Assembly (NCBI GenBank): GCA_963798775.1
Contig: CAWCUK010000001.1
Span: 1,736,001-1,800,000 of the forward strand
Origin: CAWCUK01 sp963798775
Lineage (GTDB): Bacteria; Bacteroidota; Ignavibacteria; Ignavibacteriales; Ignavibacteriaceae
DNA: 64,000 bases
Direction: 5' to 3'
Shown: positions 23,581 through 33,340 of the stretch, in pieces
How positions within the stretch are numbered: the stretch's first letter is position 1
Layout of the letters: each line of letters opens with the position of its first letter
Translations under genes and position numbers: made by a program
The notes under the pieces: model-generated
Told to the model about the DNA's origin: nothing
Seen by the model: the letters and a program-made list of their open reading frames with translations, nothing else
Database searches by the model: none

Positions 23581-23644
23581 TAAAGAGGCTTCCCCAAAAG
23601 TCCTATTAATACAGATAAATAAGACTTTTGCGACTGTCTCTTTA
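23581..23644. repeat. Imperfect palindromic intergenic element, copy 1
   Basis: TAAAGAG-N8-AAAAGTC on the left mirrors GACTTTT-N8-CTCTTTA on the right (TAAAGAGGCTTCCCCAAAAG versus the right arm's complement TAAAGAGACAGTCGCAAAAG). Both derive from an AAAGAGGCTGTCTCAAAAGTC-like arm, which also appears at 38287-38304. It lies between two minus-strand genes and may work as a terminator. Confidence 0.55.
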
Positions 23645-23750
23645 GATTCTAATAAAGTACCGCAAAAGTGACGCTGAAAAACTTAAAAGGAAACAATAAA
23701 AGAAACAAGAACTTTATAATTCCCTATTTCTCAATATTCGCAGAATAATT

Positions 23751-24671
23751 TTAATGACCTTCAGCGTATTTTTTTTCTCCGGCAGTAATTTTTAAATGAA
23801 GATAATTTTGCTTAGGCGGCAGAGGGCAAGTAGCGTATTTAGTGAACGCGCAGGGAGGATTATACGCTTTGTTAAAATCTAAAAGAACAATATTATTCGA
23901 ATCCGGCTTATCCGTATAAATAAATCTTCCTGCTCCGTAAGTATCGTCGCCGCTAGTTTCATCCGCAAAAATTATAAAGAAAGAATCTCCTTCATCGATT
24001 ACATCGAGTTTATATTTTTTACCGTTCTTTTCAAAAACTAACGCGCCCGGCGATTTTTCTTCTTCAACGGTTCCGATTATTGTAGGAATAGTAATTTTTT
24101 TAGGGGGATTATATGCTTCATATTCGGCGTTTATTTTCCATGTTGAATCTATAGGGAAAGTTTCTATACCTTTAAAATTTTTTAACAGCGGTGCGTTTAA
24201 TTCACGAAGGCGAATTCCGTATTTATTTCCCCTTTTAATTATATACCATCTTAAAGAATCAACCTCTAAAACAGTCGGTTTCTCTTCAGTATCATTTTTA
24301 AGTTCAATTTCTTTATCTACCTTTGTCCCGTCTCTTTTAACATTCGCGCCCGGAATTACCTCAAAAAAAACGGAACTATCTTTTAACGAAATAACACCTA
24401 TATGCGAAGGCGCGTTAGGAGGAAAAATAATATCATTATCCTTCCCGGAACCGAATCTGTTTTCGCCGGCTTTTAACCAATATAATCCCGCTAAATTCAG
24501 CCAGCCGTTTTCCTTCTTCAGGTTCTCAATTCTCTGTTTATGCCATTGCTTTATCTCTTTAACATAAGCGGAATCATTTTTTTTATTGCCGCCGCAGCCG
24601 ATTAAAAATAAAATTGTAACCGTAAAAACTGTAAGTATAAAAAACGGAAGGAATTTCTTTAAGCAGTTCAT
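23751..24671 (-). CDS. DUF1684 domain lipoprotein
   Basis: This 306-aa protein has a lipoprotein signal (FLIGCGG, Cys about residue 26). The family motifs follow: WHKQRIENLKKENGWLNLAGLYWLKAGENRFGSG (landmarks NGWLNLAGLYWL and NRFGSG), APSHIGVI, DDTYGAGRFIY, DFNKAYNPPCAFTKYATCPLP (landmark NPPCAFT) and LHLKITAGEK at the end. DUF1684 proteins are exported, of unproven function; the conserved Asn-Pro-Pro-Cys-Ala motif is diagnostic. It is the full usual length and transcribed alone. Confidence 0.9.
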   Translation of the reverse strand: MNCLKKFLPFFILTVFTVTILFLIGCGGNKKNDSAYVKEIKQWHKQRIENLKKENGWLNLAGLYWLKAGENRFGSGKDNDIIFPPNAPSHIGVISLKDSSVFFEVIPGANVKRDGTKVDKEIELKNDTEEKPTVLEVDSLRWYIIKRGNKYGIRLRELNAPLLKNFKGIETFPIDSTWKINAEYEAYNPPKKITIPTIIGTVEEEKSPGALVFEKNGKKYKLDVIDEGDSFFIIFADETSGDDTYGAGRFIYTDKPDSNNIVLLDFNKAYNPPCAFTKYATCPLPPKQNYLHLKITAGEKKYAEGH

Positions 24672-24874
24672 AAAATATTCTTTTTAAAAATGGTTAAAAG
24701 TAAAACTATAAAATTTGTTTTTCCCCTCTTTCTAAAATAACCGAAAAATATTAGAAGTATAAGTATAGCTTCTAGTTTGTAGTTTAAATATGACAAAAGA
24801 TATATAATAGTTGTTACATGTTAAATAATTCTTTTATTTTAATTTATAACATCTGAGGAAAAAAGCGCATATAA

Positions 24875-25243
24875 ATGAAAATATTAATAGTTGACGATAA
24901 TTCATCGTTTCTAGAAACAGCAACTCTTTTTTTAGAATTGAATACAGATTATAAAATAGAGGGAGTTAAAAATGGGGCGGAAGCAATTTCCGAAGTTTCT
25001 AAAATTCATCCTGATGTAATTTTATTAGATTATAATCTGCCGGATATGTCGGGAGTTGAAGTAGCCGTAGAAATTGCCAATATTTCTGAAAAAGCTAAAA
25101 TTGTGATGGTAACAAGTTATGAAGAATACCAGATTCCCAATTTATCCTCAATAAACTCAATAAAGGGATTTATTCCCAAATCCCGGTTCTCTGAGAATAT
25201 TCTTTCTGTTATAGATAATATTACCGCTCCCCTTATAAATTAA
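24875..25243 (+). CDS. Single-domain response regulator
   Basis: This 122-aa receiver domain has no output domain. IVDDNSSFLET gives the acidic pair, VILLDYNLPDMSG the phosphorylated Asp (about residue 52), VMVTSY the Thr-switch region and IPKSRF the Lys. It is a CheY- or Spo0F-like shuttle. It could receive phosphate from the PAS histidine kinase encoded convergently at 25646-27505 or from the chemotaxis apparatus implied by the receptor at 38328. The start context GAGGAAAA is acceptable. Confidence 0.9.
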   Translation: MKILIVDDNSSFLETATLFLELNTDYKIEGVKNGAEAISEVSKIHPDVILLDYNLPDMSGVEVAVEIANISEKAKIVMVTSYEEYQIPNLSSINSIKGFIPKSRFSENILSVIDNITAPLIN

Positions 25244-25358
25244 AACTCTTGTTTCAGTGAATAATGTTATTGATATCACCATGTTGATGTAAATACATTT
25301 TTTCCCATTCATTCTTATTATCCTTTTAATGTTATTATTCAAAATGAAGGAAATAAGA

Positions 25359-25565
25359 ATGAAAATTTTAGGAGTTATTTTAACCGTAGCAGGCGCAATA
25401 GGAGTAATTATAACAGGTATTAATTACGCAAATCAAACAGAAAGCGCCAGCTTTTTAGGATTAAATATTACTGTTAGTCAAGGAAATATTGCTCCCTTAA
25501 TTATAACCGGAGTTATTCTTTTATTGGGAATAGTATTTATGTCTTTAGGAAAGAAAAGCGCTTAA
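25359..25565 (+). CDS. Small membrane protein, DUF3185-like
   Basis: I choose the ATG at 25359 because GAAGGAA (25346-25352) lies 6 nt upstream; the frame is also open from 25329. The 68-aa product has two membrane helices (ILGVILTVAGAIGVIITGI and LIITGVILLLGIVFMSL) around a short loop, the layout of small DUF3185-type proteins. Function unknown. A strong terminator follows. Confidence 0.6.
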   Translation: MKILGVILTVAGAIGVIITGINYANQTESASFLGLNITVSQGNIAPLIITGVILLLGIVFMSLGKKSA

Positions 25566-25580
25566 TATAAATAATTAAAC

Positions 25581-25618
25581 TTGAAGGTTTTTGTCTTTAT
25601 TTAGGCAAAAGCCTTCAA
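25581..25618. terminator. Bidirectional terminator
   Basis: TTGAAGGTTTTTG (25581-25593) pairs with CAAAAGCCTTCAA (25606-25618) with one G-T pair. It lies between a plus-strand and a minus-strand gene end. Confidence 0.75.
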
Positions 25619-25645
25619 ATATTTTGAATAAAAGAAAACATGAAA

Positions 25646-27505
25646 TCAACCATCAAATGAGGGAATAAAAAAAGAAATTTTACTGCCTTCCCCTTTTTTA
25701 CTTTCTATAAACAAAACGCCGTTATTTTTTTCGATAAATTCTTTACAAAGAAGTAAACCTAAGCCGCTCCCGGATTCATGCTCGGTTCCGTAGGAACTTA
25801 CAAGTTCATCTATTTTAAATAATTTTTGAAGCGTTTTTTCATCCATCCCGATACCGTAATCTTTAATCTGAAAATTAATCTTATTCTCTTTTTTAAATGC
25901 TTTTATTTCTATGGATGAATTTTTAAAAGAAAATTTAATCGCGTTAGAAAGTAAATTTCGGATTACAAGTTTTATCATATGATCATCGGCGTAAGCAAAT
26001 AAACCTTCTTCAATTACCGGTTTTATGGTAATATTCTTATTCTGAAGATTGGAATGAAATAAAACTAAAACCTCACGAATTATTTTGTCCATAAAAATCA
26101 GTCCGGGCGAAAATTTTATTGTACCGTGTTTCATACGTGACCATTGTAGCAAGTTCTCCAGAAGTCTAAATACTGTTTTTGATGAATTGTTAATTCCGGA
26201 TGCCAATTCTTTTATTTCGCTTTGCGATAATTCTTCCGAGTTATTCGCGAGTGTTTCGGAAATACCTAGAAGTGAAGAGAAAGGACTGCGCAAATCATGC
26301 GAAATTATAGAGATGAATTTATCCTTATCCCTGTTCAATTGGGTAAGATTTTTTTCGATTGTTTTTCGTTTAGTAACATCTTGTGTCATGGCCATTCCGG
26401 CTGAAATTTCGTTAGTTTCATTTTTAATGGGAATTAAATGAACATCAAAATATTTTTCTCTAAACTCTATTTCAAACCTGCTTTGTATACCTTCAAATAC
26501 AGCCTTATAATAATTTATTAATTTTTCAGTTTCGCCGCTTGAGTATAATTCAAATATAGATTTCCCTTCCATGTTTTCTTTATTGAAGATTGGGCTTTGT
26601 CCTTTCCCGTCAACCAGAATGTATTTTAAATCTTTATCGAATAAAGCTACAATTCCGTTAGGAAAATTTTTAGCAAGTGCTCTGTACCTTGCTTCGGAAT
26701 CGATTAATCTTTGTTCGATTAATTGCTTCTCTGTTACATCCCGCCAAGAAATTGTTATTCCGTTCCCCAGTTTTGAAGCAGATATTTCAATAATACGGCA
26801 ATCATTTCTTCCGGACGATTGATAATACTTAAAATTGTAATTAACATAAGGAACACCGGTTAGAACTACATCTTTAAATTTATCAAAAAGATTTTCGCCT
26901 AATTTCGGCAGCGGAATATCGGATAAATTTTTCCCCAGAAAATTTTTTGTACCTAAATATTTTTGAGCCAATCCGGCGTTATTTACATAATCAAAAATGA
27001 AATCTACAATTTTATCTTCTGAATTTCTTACCGCAATTAGAATCGCGAAAGCATCAAGCATATTTTCCACGGATGTCCTAAACTTTTCTTCGCTTTGTTT
27101 TAATTCTTCTTGTATCAGTTTCCGTTCATTTATATCGCGATAATTTACTACAATCGCCCCGATATTAGGGTCATCTAATAAATTAGTTGCTACAGCTTCA
27201 ATCCAGCAATTCTGATTATCCTTAGTCATAGTACGTAATTCCATTGTAACGGATCCGCCGGGGTTCATCAGCAATTTTTCAAAAAGTTCTAATACATGTT
27301 CAAGTTCATCGATGTGCAAATATTCGAAAGCGCTTTGCCCGACCATTTCTTGAGGAGAATATTTTAACATGCGTTGAATAGCAGGGCTAACATATAATAC
27401 AGTTCCGTCCTTATCTAAAAGTGAAATTACATCATGGGAGTTTTGAACTAAACTTTTAAATTTCTTATCATCGATGCTAATAGACATTCGTCTTCTCTTT
27501 ATCAT
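25646..27505 (-). CDS. PAS-domain sensor histidine kinase, cytosolic
   Basis: This 619-aa protein has three PAS domains (starting at about residues 15, 135 and 270; for example NSHDVISLLDKDGTVLYVSP and KNFPNGIVALFDKDLKYILV). HisKA follows at about 390 (FISIISHDLRSPFSSLLG, His in SHDLRSP), then the ATPase domain (NLLSNAIKFSFKNSS, DYGIGM, GSGLGLLLCKEFI). No membrane segment is visible, so it senses an intracellular signal. No fused receiver; the single-domain regulator at 24875 is a plausible partner. The Met at 27505 begins MIKRRRMSISIDD; a second Met six codons on is equally possible. Confidence 0.93.
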   Translation of the reverse strand: MIKRRRMSISIDDKKFKSLVQNSHDVISLLDKDGTVLYVSPAIQRMLKYSPQEMVGQSAFEYLHIDELEHVLELFEKLLMNPGGSVTMELRTMTKDNQNCWIEAVATNLLDDPNIGAIVVNYRDINERKLIQEELKQSEEKFRTSVENMLDAFAILIAVRNSEDKIVDFIFDYVNNAGLAQKYLGTKNFLGKNLSDIPLPKLGENLFDKFKDVVLTGVPYVNYNFKYYQSSGRNDCRIIEISASKLGNGITISWRDVTEKQLIEQRLIDSEARYRALAKNFPNGIVALFDKDLKYILVDGKGQSPIFNKENMEGKSIFELYSSGETEKLINYYKAVFEGIQSRFEIEFREKYFDVHLIPIKNETNEISAGMAMTQDVTKRKTIEKNLTQLNRDKDKFISIISHDLRSPFSSLLGISETLANNSEELSQSEIKELASGINNSSKTVFRLLENLLQWSRMKHGTIKFSPGLIFMDKIIREVLVLFHSNLQNKNITIKPVIEEGLFAYADDHMIKLVIRNLLSNAIKFSFKNSSIEIKAFKKENKINFQIKDYGIGMDEKTLQKLFKIDELVSSYGTEHESGSGLGLLLCKEFIEKNNGVLFIESKKGEGSKISFFIPSFDG

Positions 27506-27625
27506 CTTTACAAATCTTTATTTAGTAAATTATAATACAAGTATTTGTGATATTTTACTTAATGTAATTATTATCAATCTACGATTATGCTAAAAACCTA
27601 ACGCGTTTACAGTTTTCTTTTTATT

Positions 27626-28480
27626 ATGATTAACAATAAAATTCATCTATTCGGTTATTTTGGTCTTTTATTAATAGCTGTTTTTTGGCCGCTTAATTGG
27701 CTGTTAACAGGGTTAAGAACTCATTGGGGATTCTTTTTCCTTTGGTTGGGTTATTCTCTTTTTATTGATGGTTTAGTTTATAAACGAAAAGGAACATCAC
27801 TTTTAAAAAGAAATTATAAAATTTACATAGGACTATTTTTTATCTCCGCACCTTGCTGGTGGCTTTTTGAATTGATAAACCAGGTAACACATAATTGGTT
27901 TTACGTAGGCAAACAGTATTTTACAGATTTCCAATTTTTCCTATTAGCCTCATTAAGTTTTTCAACTGTTATGCCGGCGGTATTCGGAACCGCGGAATTT
28001 ACTTCTACTTTTAGTTGGTTAAAAAGATTAAATAAAGGTCCGGTTATTTTAAACAACAAGAAGAATAATTTAATTTTTTTAGCGGCAGGCATTCTTCTGC
28101 TACTGCTGATATTAATTTTCCCGAAACATTTTTATCCGTTTGTTTGGCTTTCAATTTATTTGATAGTTGAGCCGTTAAACTTTTGGTTTAATAATAAGAC
28201 GATTTTAAGTTTTACTTCCGAGGGAAACTGGAAACCGGTTATTTCATTATTCGCCGGTTGTTTAATTACAGCTTTCTTCTGGGAAATGTGGAATTTTTAC
28301 AGTTATCCAAAATGGATTTATTATCTTCCCATGGTAAATAATCTGCCGCGTTTATTTGAAATGCCGCTTCCGGGCTACATTGGTTATTTCCCTTTTGCCC
28401 TGGAACTTTTTGCCCTTTATCATTTAGTTATCGGATTTTTTATAAATAAAAAGAATCAAAATTATCTTCAGTTTGAGTGA
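27626..28480 (+). CDS. Integral membrane protein of unknown family
   Basis: This 284-aa protein has about eight hydrophobic helices, is rich in Trp, Phe and Tyr, and has conserved-looking WPLNWLLTGLRTHWGFFFLW at the start, SAPCWWLFELINQ, FWEMWNFYSYPKW and a GYIGYFPFALELFALYH motif near the end. The acidic residues inside helices (FELIN, FWEMWN, ALELF) could form a proton or metal site. I know no named function. Divergent from the histidine kinase gene, 120 nt apart. Confidence 0.6.
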   Translation: MINNKIHLFGYFGLLLIAVFWPLNWLLTGLRTHWGFFFLWLGYSLFIDGLVYKRKGTSLLKRNYKIYIGLFFISAPCWWLFELINQVTHNWFYVGKQYFTDFQFFLLASLSFSTVMPAVFGTAEFTSTFSWLKRLNKGPVILNNKKNNLIFLAAGILLLLLILIFPKHFYPFVWLSIYLIVEPLNFWFNNKTILSFTSEGNWKPVISLFAGCLITAFFWEMWNFYSYPKWIYYLPMVNNLPRLFEMPLPGYIGYFPFALELFALYHLVIGFFINKKNQNYLQFE

Positions 28481-28704
28481 AAAATAATTATTTCTTCAAT
28501 TCTTATTCTTATATTCAAGTTGTTATTTCAGAAGGAATAATTTTATTTACTTTTGAAAAAATATCTTTTGCTGCCGCATATCAGGACAGAAAAATTGAAG
28601 AATAAAAGTTAGATTAGCTTTTATATTTTTGAAGCTTTTAGAAACAAATATTTATTTTAGTTTTATCGAAAAATTGATTTAGAAAGAAATCGATAGGAAA
28701 CAGA

Positions 28705-30423
28705 ATGAAAAAAAAATTACAGCTTTTCAAAGTTCCTCAAATAAATTCCATACAGGATATGCTTCTGCAATCGGCTGAAAAATACGCGCACAAACTTGCC
28801 TTGGAAGATCTTAATCAAACTCCTATATCCAGGGTTACATACCATCAGCTTTTAGAAAATGTACTTCGATTCGGAAACGCGCTTAAAACTTTGGGTATAA
28901 AAGAGCGCGCTCACATTGCGGTAATCAGTGAAAACCGGGTACAATGGAGTATCGCGTATTTAACTTGTCTTGTCTTTAATTATGTTGTGGTTCCTATCGA
29001 TAAAAATTTAAATACAAATGAAATATTAAATATACTTCATGAGTCAGACGCGGAAACAATTATTTTTTCTAGTTCATACAACGATATGCTGATAGAACAA
29101 AAAAGGGCGCTAAAAAAAATAGCGCATTATATTAATATGGATAAAAAAAACGGGGATGATAAATTTTTATCCATGGTTGAAATGATAAACTCGGTTGAAC
29201 TGTTTCCTGCGGATAAACTTCCGGCAATAAATCCGGAAGAAATGGCGAAAATAATATTTACCTCCGGTTCAATAGGAAGGGCAAAAGGAGTTGTTTTATC
29301 GCAAAAAAATCTCGCTTCAAATTTGATGAATATGACACGAATGATAAATATAAAATCGGATGATAAATTTCTTTCCGTTCTTCCTATTCATCATACATAC
29401 GAATGTACTTGCGGAATGCTTTGCCCCCTCTATTGCGGCTCTTCCGTTCATTACGCGCGTTCCTTAAAAACTATAACAGAAGATTTACAAAAAGTTAAAG
29501 CTACAATCCTGTTAGCGGTTCCGCTGCTTTACGATAAGATGTACAAAAGAATTATGAAATCTATATCCGATGATAAAGTGAAATCAAAAATAGTCCCGCT
29601 GCTTATTAAAACTTCCAATGTAATCGGAAGATCCGGCGCGAAGAGAAAAATATTTAAGGAACTGCATGAAAAATTCGGCGGAAATATAAGATTGTTTATT
29701 GCGGGCGGCGCCGCTCCGGATCCCAAAGTAGCAAAAGGTTTAAGAGAATTCGGATTTAATTTTGTACAAGGATACGGGCTAACCGAAACTTCACCGATTC
29801 TTGCTTTAAATCGGCTGGATAATTTTAAAGATAACGCCGCCGGTTTGCCGCTGCCGAACATTGAGTTAAAAATTAATAATCCTTCCTCCGACGGTGTGGG
29901 AGAGATTTATGCTAAAGGCCCGAGTGTAATGATCGGATACTATAAGAATGAAAAATTAACTAACGAAGCTTTTGAAAACGGCTGGTTAGTAACCGGTGAT
30001 TTAGGATCATTTGATGAAGACGGATTTCTTCATATTAACGGGCGAAAAAAGAATGTGATAATTTCTCGCACCGGGGAAAATGTTTTTCCCGAAGAAATAG
30101 AAGATATACTTAATAGGAATCCGCTTGTTCTCGAATCATTTGTATACGGGGAAAAAGACGCAAAACATGATGAAGTTATTTCCGCGCAAATTGTAATTAA
30201 TGCCGAAGAATTAATTAATTACGCCGATAAAAATAATGTTCAGGTAACAACCGAATTAGCCCAGGAGCTGATGCGGAAGGCTGTTGACGAAGTGAATAAA
30301 GAACTTCAAATATATAAGCGGATTAAGAAATTTTATATTAGAGAACAGGAATTTGAGAAGACTACAACTCAAAAAATTAAACGATATTTAATTAGCAAAG
30401 AGCCTGTAACAACAAAGGAATAA
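28705..30423 (+). CDS. Long-chain acyl-CoA synthetase (AMP-binding enzyme)
   Basis: This 572-aa ANL-superfamily enzyme has the P-loop-like IIFTSGSIGRAKGVVLSQ (A3, about residues 190-207), HHTYECTCGML, GYGLTETSPILALN (A5), TGDLGSFDEDGFLHINGRKK (A7-A8) and the final catalytic Lys in TTTQKIKRYL (A10). This order is that of long-chain fatty acyl-CoA ligases, activating fatty acids as acyl-AMP then acyl-CoA. It is full length. GATAGGAAAC precedes the ATG. The family's broad range leaves the chain length open. Confidence 0.92.
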   Translation: MKKKLQLFKVPQINSIQDMLLQSAEKYAHKLALEDLNQTPISRVTYHQLLENVLRFGNALKTLGIKERAHIAVISENRVQWSIAYLTCLVFNYVVVPIDKNLNTNEILNILHESDAETIIFSSSYNDMLIEQKRALKKIAHYINMDKKNGDDKFLSMVEMINSVELFPADKLPAINPEEMAKIIFTSGSIGRAKGVVLSQKNLASNLMNMTRMINIKSDDKFLSVLPIHHTYECTCGMLCPLYCGSSVHYARSLKTITEDLQKVKATILLAVPLLYDKMYKRIMKSISDDKVKSKIVPLLIKTSNVIGRSGAKRKIFKELHEKFGGNIRLFIAGGAAPDPKVAKGLREFGFNFVQGYGLTETSPILALNRLDNFKDNAAGLPLPNIELKINNPSSDGVGEIYAKGPSVMIGYYKNEKLTNEAFENGWLVTGDLGSFDEDGFLHINGRKKNVIISRTGENVFPEEIEDILNRNPLVLESFVYGEKDAKHDEVISAQIVINAEELINYADKNNVQVTTELAQELMRKAVDEVNKELQIYKRIKKFYIREQEFEKTTTQKIKRYLISKEPVTTKE

Positions 30424-30666
30424 TCATTTTATATTTTTTGAAATATTGTATAATATAATTTTTATCTCATCCAGAACTTTTAAATTCGCTGCCAAAGAGA
30501 AGAACAAAAAAAGTATGATGATTCCGGCTGCGGGGAAAAGCAGAACAATCCAAAGCCGGACATTTAACAGAAAATAAAATAAAAAAGCGCCTGCAATCGA
30601 TAAAATAAATAAAAGAATGCCGGTAATATTCAGCCAGGTGATTATTTTTGATCGGCTTTCCTTCAA
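30424..30666 (-). CDS. Small two-helix membrane protein after ligD
   Basis: This 80-aa protein starts immediately after the ligD stop (30667) and so is probably cotranscribed. It has two hydrophobic helices (ITGILLFILSIAGAFLFYFL and LWIVLLFPAAGIIILFLFF) and a charged tail. I recognise no family; a functional tie to end joining is not implied. Confidence 0.55.
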   Translation of the reverse strand: MKESRSKIITWLNITGILLFILSIAGAFLFYFLLNVRLWIVLLFPAAGIIILFLFFSLAANLKVLDEIKIILYNISKNIK

Positions 30667-32538
30667 TTATTTTCCTCCCAAATTTTTTATACATTCTTCA
30701 ATATTTATTCCTTCACCAAGAATTCCCTCAAAAAGATCGCCCGTTTTATCTAATCTTTTATGAATAGTTTTGATAGTAAATTGCGTAGGATCTAACCCAA
30801 CTTTTACTTCTTCCCATTTTAAAGGAGTAGAAACCGGTGCTTTTGGGCGCGGCCTAACGCTGTACGGCGCGGCTAATGTTTGTCCTTTTCTATTTTGAAG
30901 ATAATCTAAATATACTTTTTTCTGTCGTTTTGAAGGGCTTCTTTCCAGGCTTGTAAAATCGGGGATTTCATTATTTACTATCGTTCCTATTAAATGCGCA
31001 AAATCTTTCGCTACATCAAAATCATATTTCGCGCCGAGCGGAATGTAAATATGCATTCCCGTTGCGCCCGAAGTTTTAATAAAACTTTTAGCGCCGGCTT
31101 TATCTAAAACTTTTTTTACCGCTAACGCTGTTTCAACAACTTTATCAAATGAAATATCCTCAGGATCAAGATCAATAACTGTATAATCAGGATTTGTAAG
31201 ACTACCTACGCGTGAAAACCAAGGATTAATTTCAATACAGCCAAGATTAGCTAAATAAATTAATGATGCTTCATCATTGCATAAAAAATAATTAATGTCT
31301 TTATCATTCGACTCGGAATAAATTTTCTTTGTATCAACCCAATCTGGGGGAAGCGAATCCATATCTTTTTGAAAGAAACCTTTACTGTTTATGCCGTTTG
31401 GATGGCGAAGCAGAGATTCCGGCCGGTTCTTTAAGTAAGGAAGTATTAATTTGGAAACACTTTTATAATATTCAATTAAATCGCCTTTAGTATAGCCTTC
31501 ATCCGGCCAGTATACTTTATCTAAATTGGTAAGTTTTAAATTATGTTTTTGTATAGATACTTCCTTGTCCGATTTTTTCTTCGGTTTTTTATTCCCTTTT
31601 TTAGGCTGCATTTCTTCATCAGCTTTTTCTTCTACTACTTGTTTAGGATCTTTATCTTTACGCAAGCCTAAATAAATAGGATGACGCATTATTCCTTCTC
31701 CTGTCCATTCAGAAAAAGTTACTTCACAAATTAATTCCGGTTTCACCCAAGTTACGGGAGTATTAGTTTTGGGTTCTTCTTTAAAAGGAGAAGTTTTTCT
31801 TTCCAGCGGTTTTAATTTATCATATAAATCCTTTAATTCGATATCTTTAAAACCGCCGCCGGTATGGCCGATATAACGTAAATTTTTTCCTTCATAAACT
31901 CCTAAAACTAAAGCGCCGAAATTTTTCCTGCTTCCTTTTGGTTTAGTAAAACCGCCTATTACAGCTTCCTGCCGCAATTTAGTTTTTATTTTAAGCCATT
32001 CTTTGCTTCTTTTACCGGTTTGATATCTGCTCTCTTTATACTTCGCGACTATTCCCTCAAGTTCTTTCTGTCCGGCAATTTTAAAAAATTCCACGCCTTC
32101 ACCGATTATATGATCACTGTAAATTACATTCGGAATTTCAGGAAGAATCTTCTTTAATAACTTTTTCCTTTGCAGAAGCGGAAGTATCCGTAAATCATGC
32201 CCATCGGCGTAAAGCATATCAAATACAAAATAGGCCAATTTTCCTTTCCCGGTTTTTTGATAATTCTGCAAAAGCTGAAAATTTGATTTACCTTCTTCAT
32301 CAACTACTACAACCTCGCCGTCTAGAATGAGCTGATGATTAATCATTTTTAATGATTCAACTATCGGGGAAAATAATTTATTAAATGAATTTAAATTGCG
32401 GGAATAAAGTTCAACATTATTGTTTTCAATTTCAGCTACAGCGCGATAACCGTCTAATTTTATTTCGAAAAACCAATCATCATCGTTGAAAGATTCATTG
32501 GTTAAAGTTGCCAGCATTGGTTTGATGTTACGCGGCAT
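30667..32538 (-). CDS. ligD: DNA ligase D: ligase and polymerase/primase domains
   Basis: This 623-aa frame has an N-terminal ATP-dependent ligase domain with FEIKLDGYRAVAEI (adenylated Lys in EIKLDGYR, about residue 28), ILDGEVVVVDEEG and EGIVAKY, and an OB-fold to about 300. After a Lys-rich linker the polymerase domain follows: VYWPDEGYTKGDLIEYY, IDLDPEDISFDKV (catalytic Asp pair) and KTSGATGMHIYIPLG. LigD fills and seals double-strand breaks with Ku. The start at 32538 is internal to a longer frame: the upstream sequence reads VVEKTSFSKNDLQDAAKKK into this protein, continuing the phosphoesterase part after a frameshift in a run of nine A. Confidence 0.95.
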   Translation of the reverse strand: MPRNIKPMLATLTNESFNDDDWFFEIKLDGYRAVAEIENNNVELYSRNLNSFNKLFSPIVESLKMINHQLILDGEVVVVDEEGKSNFQLLQNYQKTGKGKLAYFVFDMLYADGHDLRILPLLQRKKLLKKILPEIPNVIYSDHIIGEGVEFFKIAGQKELEGIVAKYKESRYQTGKRSKEWLKIKTKLRQEAVIGGFTKPKGSRKNFGALVLGVYEGKNLRYIGHTGGGFKDIELKDLYDKLKPLERKTSPFKEEPKTNTPVTWVKPELICEVTFSEWTGEGIMRHPIYLGLRKDKDPKQVVEEKADEEMQPKKGNKKPKKKSDKEVSIQKHNLKLTNLDKVYWPDEGYTKGDLIEYYKSVSKLILPYLKNRPESLLRHPNGINSKGFFQKDMDSLPPDWVDTKKIYSESNDKDINYFLCNDEASLIYLANLGCIEINPWFSRVGSLTNPDYTVIDLDPEDISFDKVVETALAVKKVLDKAGAKSFIKTSGATGMHIYIPLGAKYDFDVAKDFAHLIGTIVNNEIPDFTSLERSPSKRQKKVYLDYLQNRKGQTLAAPYSVRPRPKAPVSTPLKWEEVKVGLDPTQFTIKTIHKRLDKTGDLFEGILGEGINIEECIKNLGGK

Positions 32539-32591
32539 TTTCTTTTTGGCAGCGTCTTGTAGATCATTTTTTGAGAAGGATGTTTTTTCAA

Positions 32592-33185
32592 CTACTTTTT
32601 TTTTACCTCTTTATCTTCGGCCAATTCCTCAACCTTTTTGCCGGAAACAACCGATTTATCTTCTTTAAGAATATCTTTTGAGGAAGTGAAGTCATCTTTA
32701 TGTTTTATTAAAAGCCATTGGTTTTCACCGCGGTTTTTCATTTTTACAAGTACAAATTCTCCTTGTAATTTTTCACCTTCAAGAACAAATTTTAAATCGC
32801 CGCTTTCCAGACCTTTTCTTAAAATTTTCTCACTTTCATTTTTATCTTCCGCGTCTATAGCGTGGTAAGTTCCCTGATCCCAAATTATAACTTCGCCCGC
32901 GCCATAATTTCCTTCAGGTATTACACCTTCAAAATCTTTATAATCAAAAGGATGATCTTCAACCATCATTGCTAATCTTTTTACTTTAGGATCGAGAGAA
33001 GGGCCTTTGGGAACCGCCCAGCTTTTTAAAACGCCGTCAAGTTCTAATCGAAAATCGTAATGCAGGTTTGTAGCGCTGTGTTTCTGTATAACAAAATGTA
33101 ATTTACTTTTACTCGATTTTTTCTTGCCGCTCGGTTCGCTGGTTTCCTTAAAATCCCGCTTCTTTTTATACTCTGTTAAACTCAT
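32592..33185 (-). CDS. ligD: DNA ligase D: 3'-phosphoesterase domain (split off by frameshift)
   Basis: This 197-aa frame is the LigD phosphoesterase module: FVIQKHSATNLHYDFRLELD, SWAVPKGPSLDP, VEDHPFDYKDFEGVIPEG and YGAGEVIIWDQGTY, with the metal-binding His/Asp/Glu set in HxxHYDxRLE form. It trims 3' ends before ligation. It ends EVKKK-TAG because of a nine-A run (plus-strand Ts 32596-32604); one base less or more would fuse it to the ligase-polymerase frame to give a normal PE-ligase-polymerase LigD of about 835 aa. Stand-alone PE proteins exist, so a genuine split is possible, but the frame continuity favours an indel. Confidence 0.9.
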   Translation of the reverse strand: MSLTEYKKKRDFKETSEPSGKKKSSKSKLHFVIQKHSATNLHYDFRLELDGVLKSWAVPKGPSLDPKVKRLAMMVEDHPFDYKDFEGVIPEGNYGAGEVIIWDQGTYHAIDAEDKNESEKILRKGLESGDLKFVLEGEKLQGEFVLVKMKNRGENQWLLIKHKDDFTSSKDILKEDKSVVSGKKVEELAEDKEVKKK

Positions 33186-33295
33186 ATTATTACCATTTTT
33201 TATTTTTGTTATAATTTAAAAGAAGTGCGGCTGCGGTTCAGTGATGAAGGGTAAACTAATTTTCTAGTTCACAAAAAACCGGGTAAAAAAAATGG

Positions 33296-33317
33296 AAGGC
33301 CGCAAATCAGCAGCCTT
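33296..33317 (-). terminator. Terminator of the nucleotidase gene
   Basis: On the minus strand AAGGCTGC (33317-33310) pairs with GCGGCCTT (33303-33296) including one G-T pair, followed by CCATTTTTTTT. It lies 24 nt after the nucleotidase stop. Confidence 0.75.
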
Positions 33318-33340
33318 TCATAAAAGGATTAAAATATTTT

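Noticed and set aside
28481..28704. Small gene or RNA in the gap before the acyl-CoA synthetase
   Set aside because: No frame, hairpin or promoter good enough to support it.
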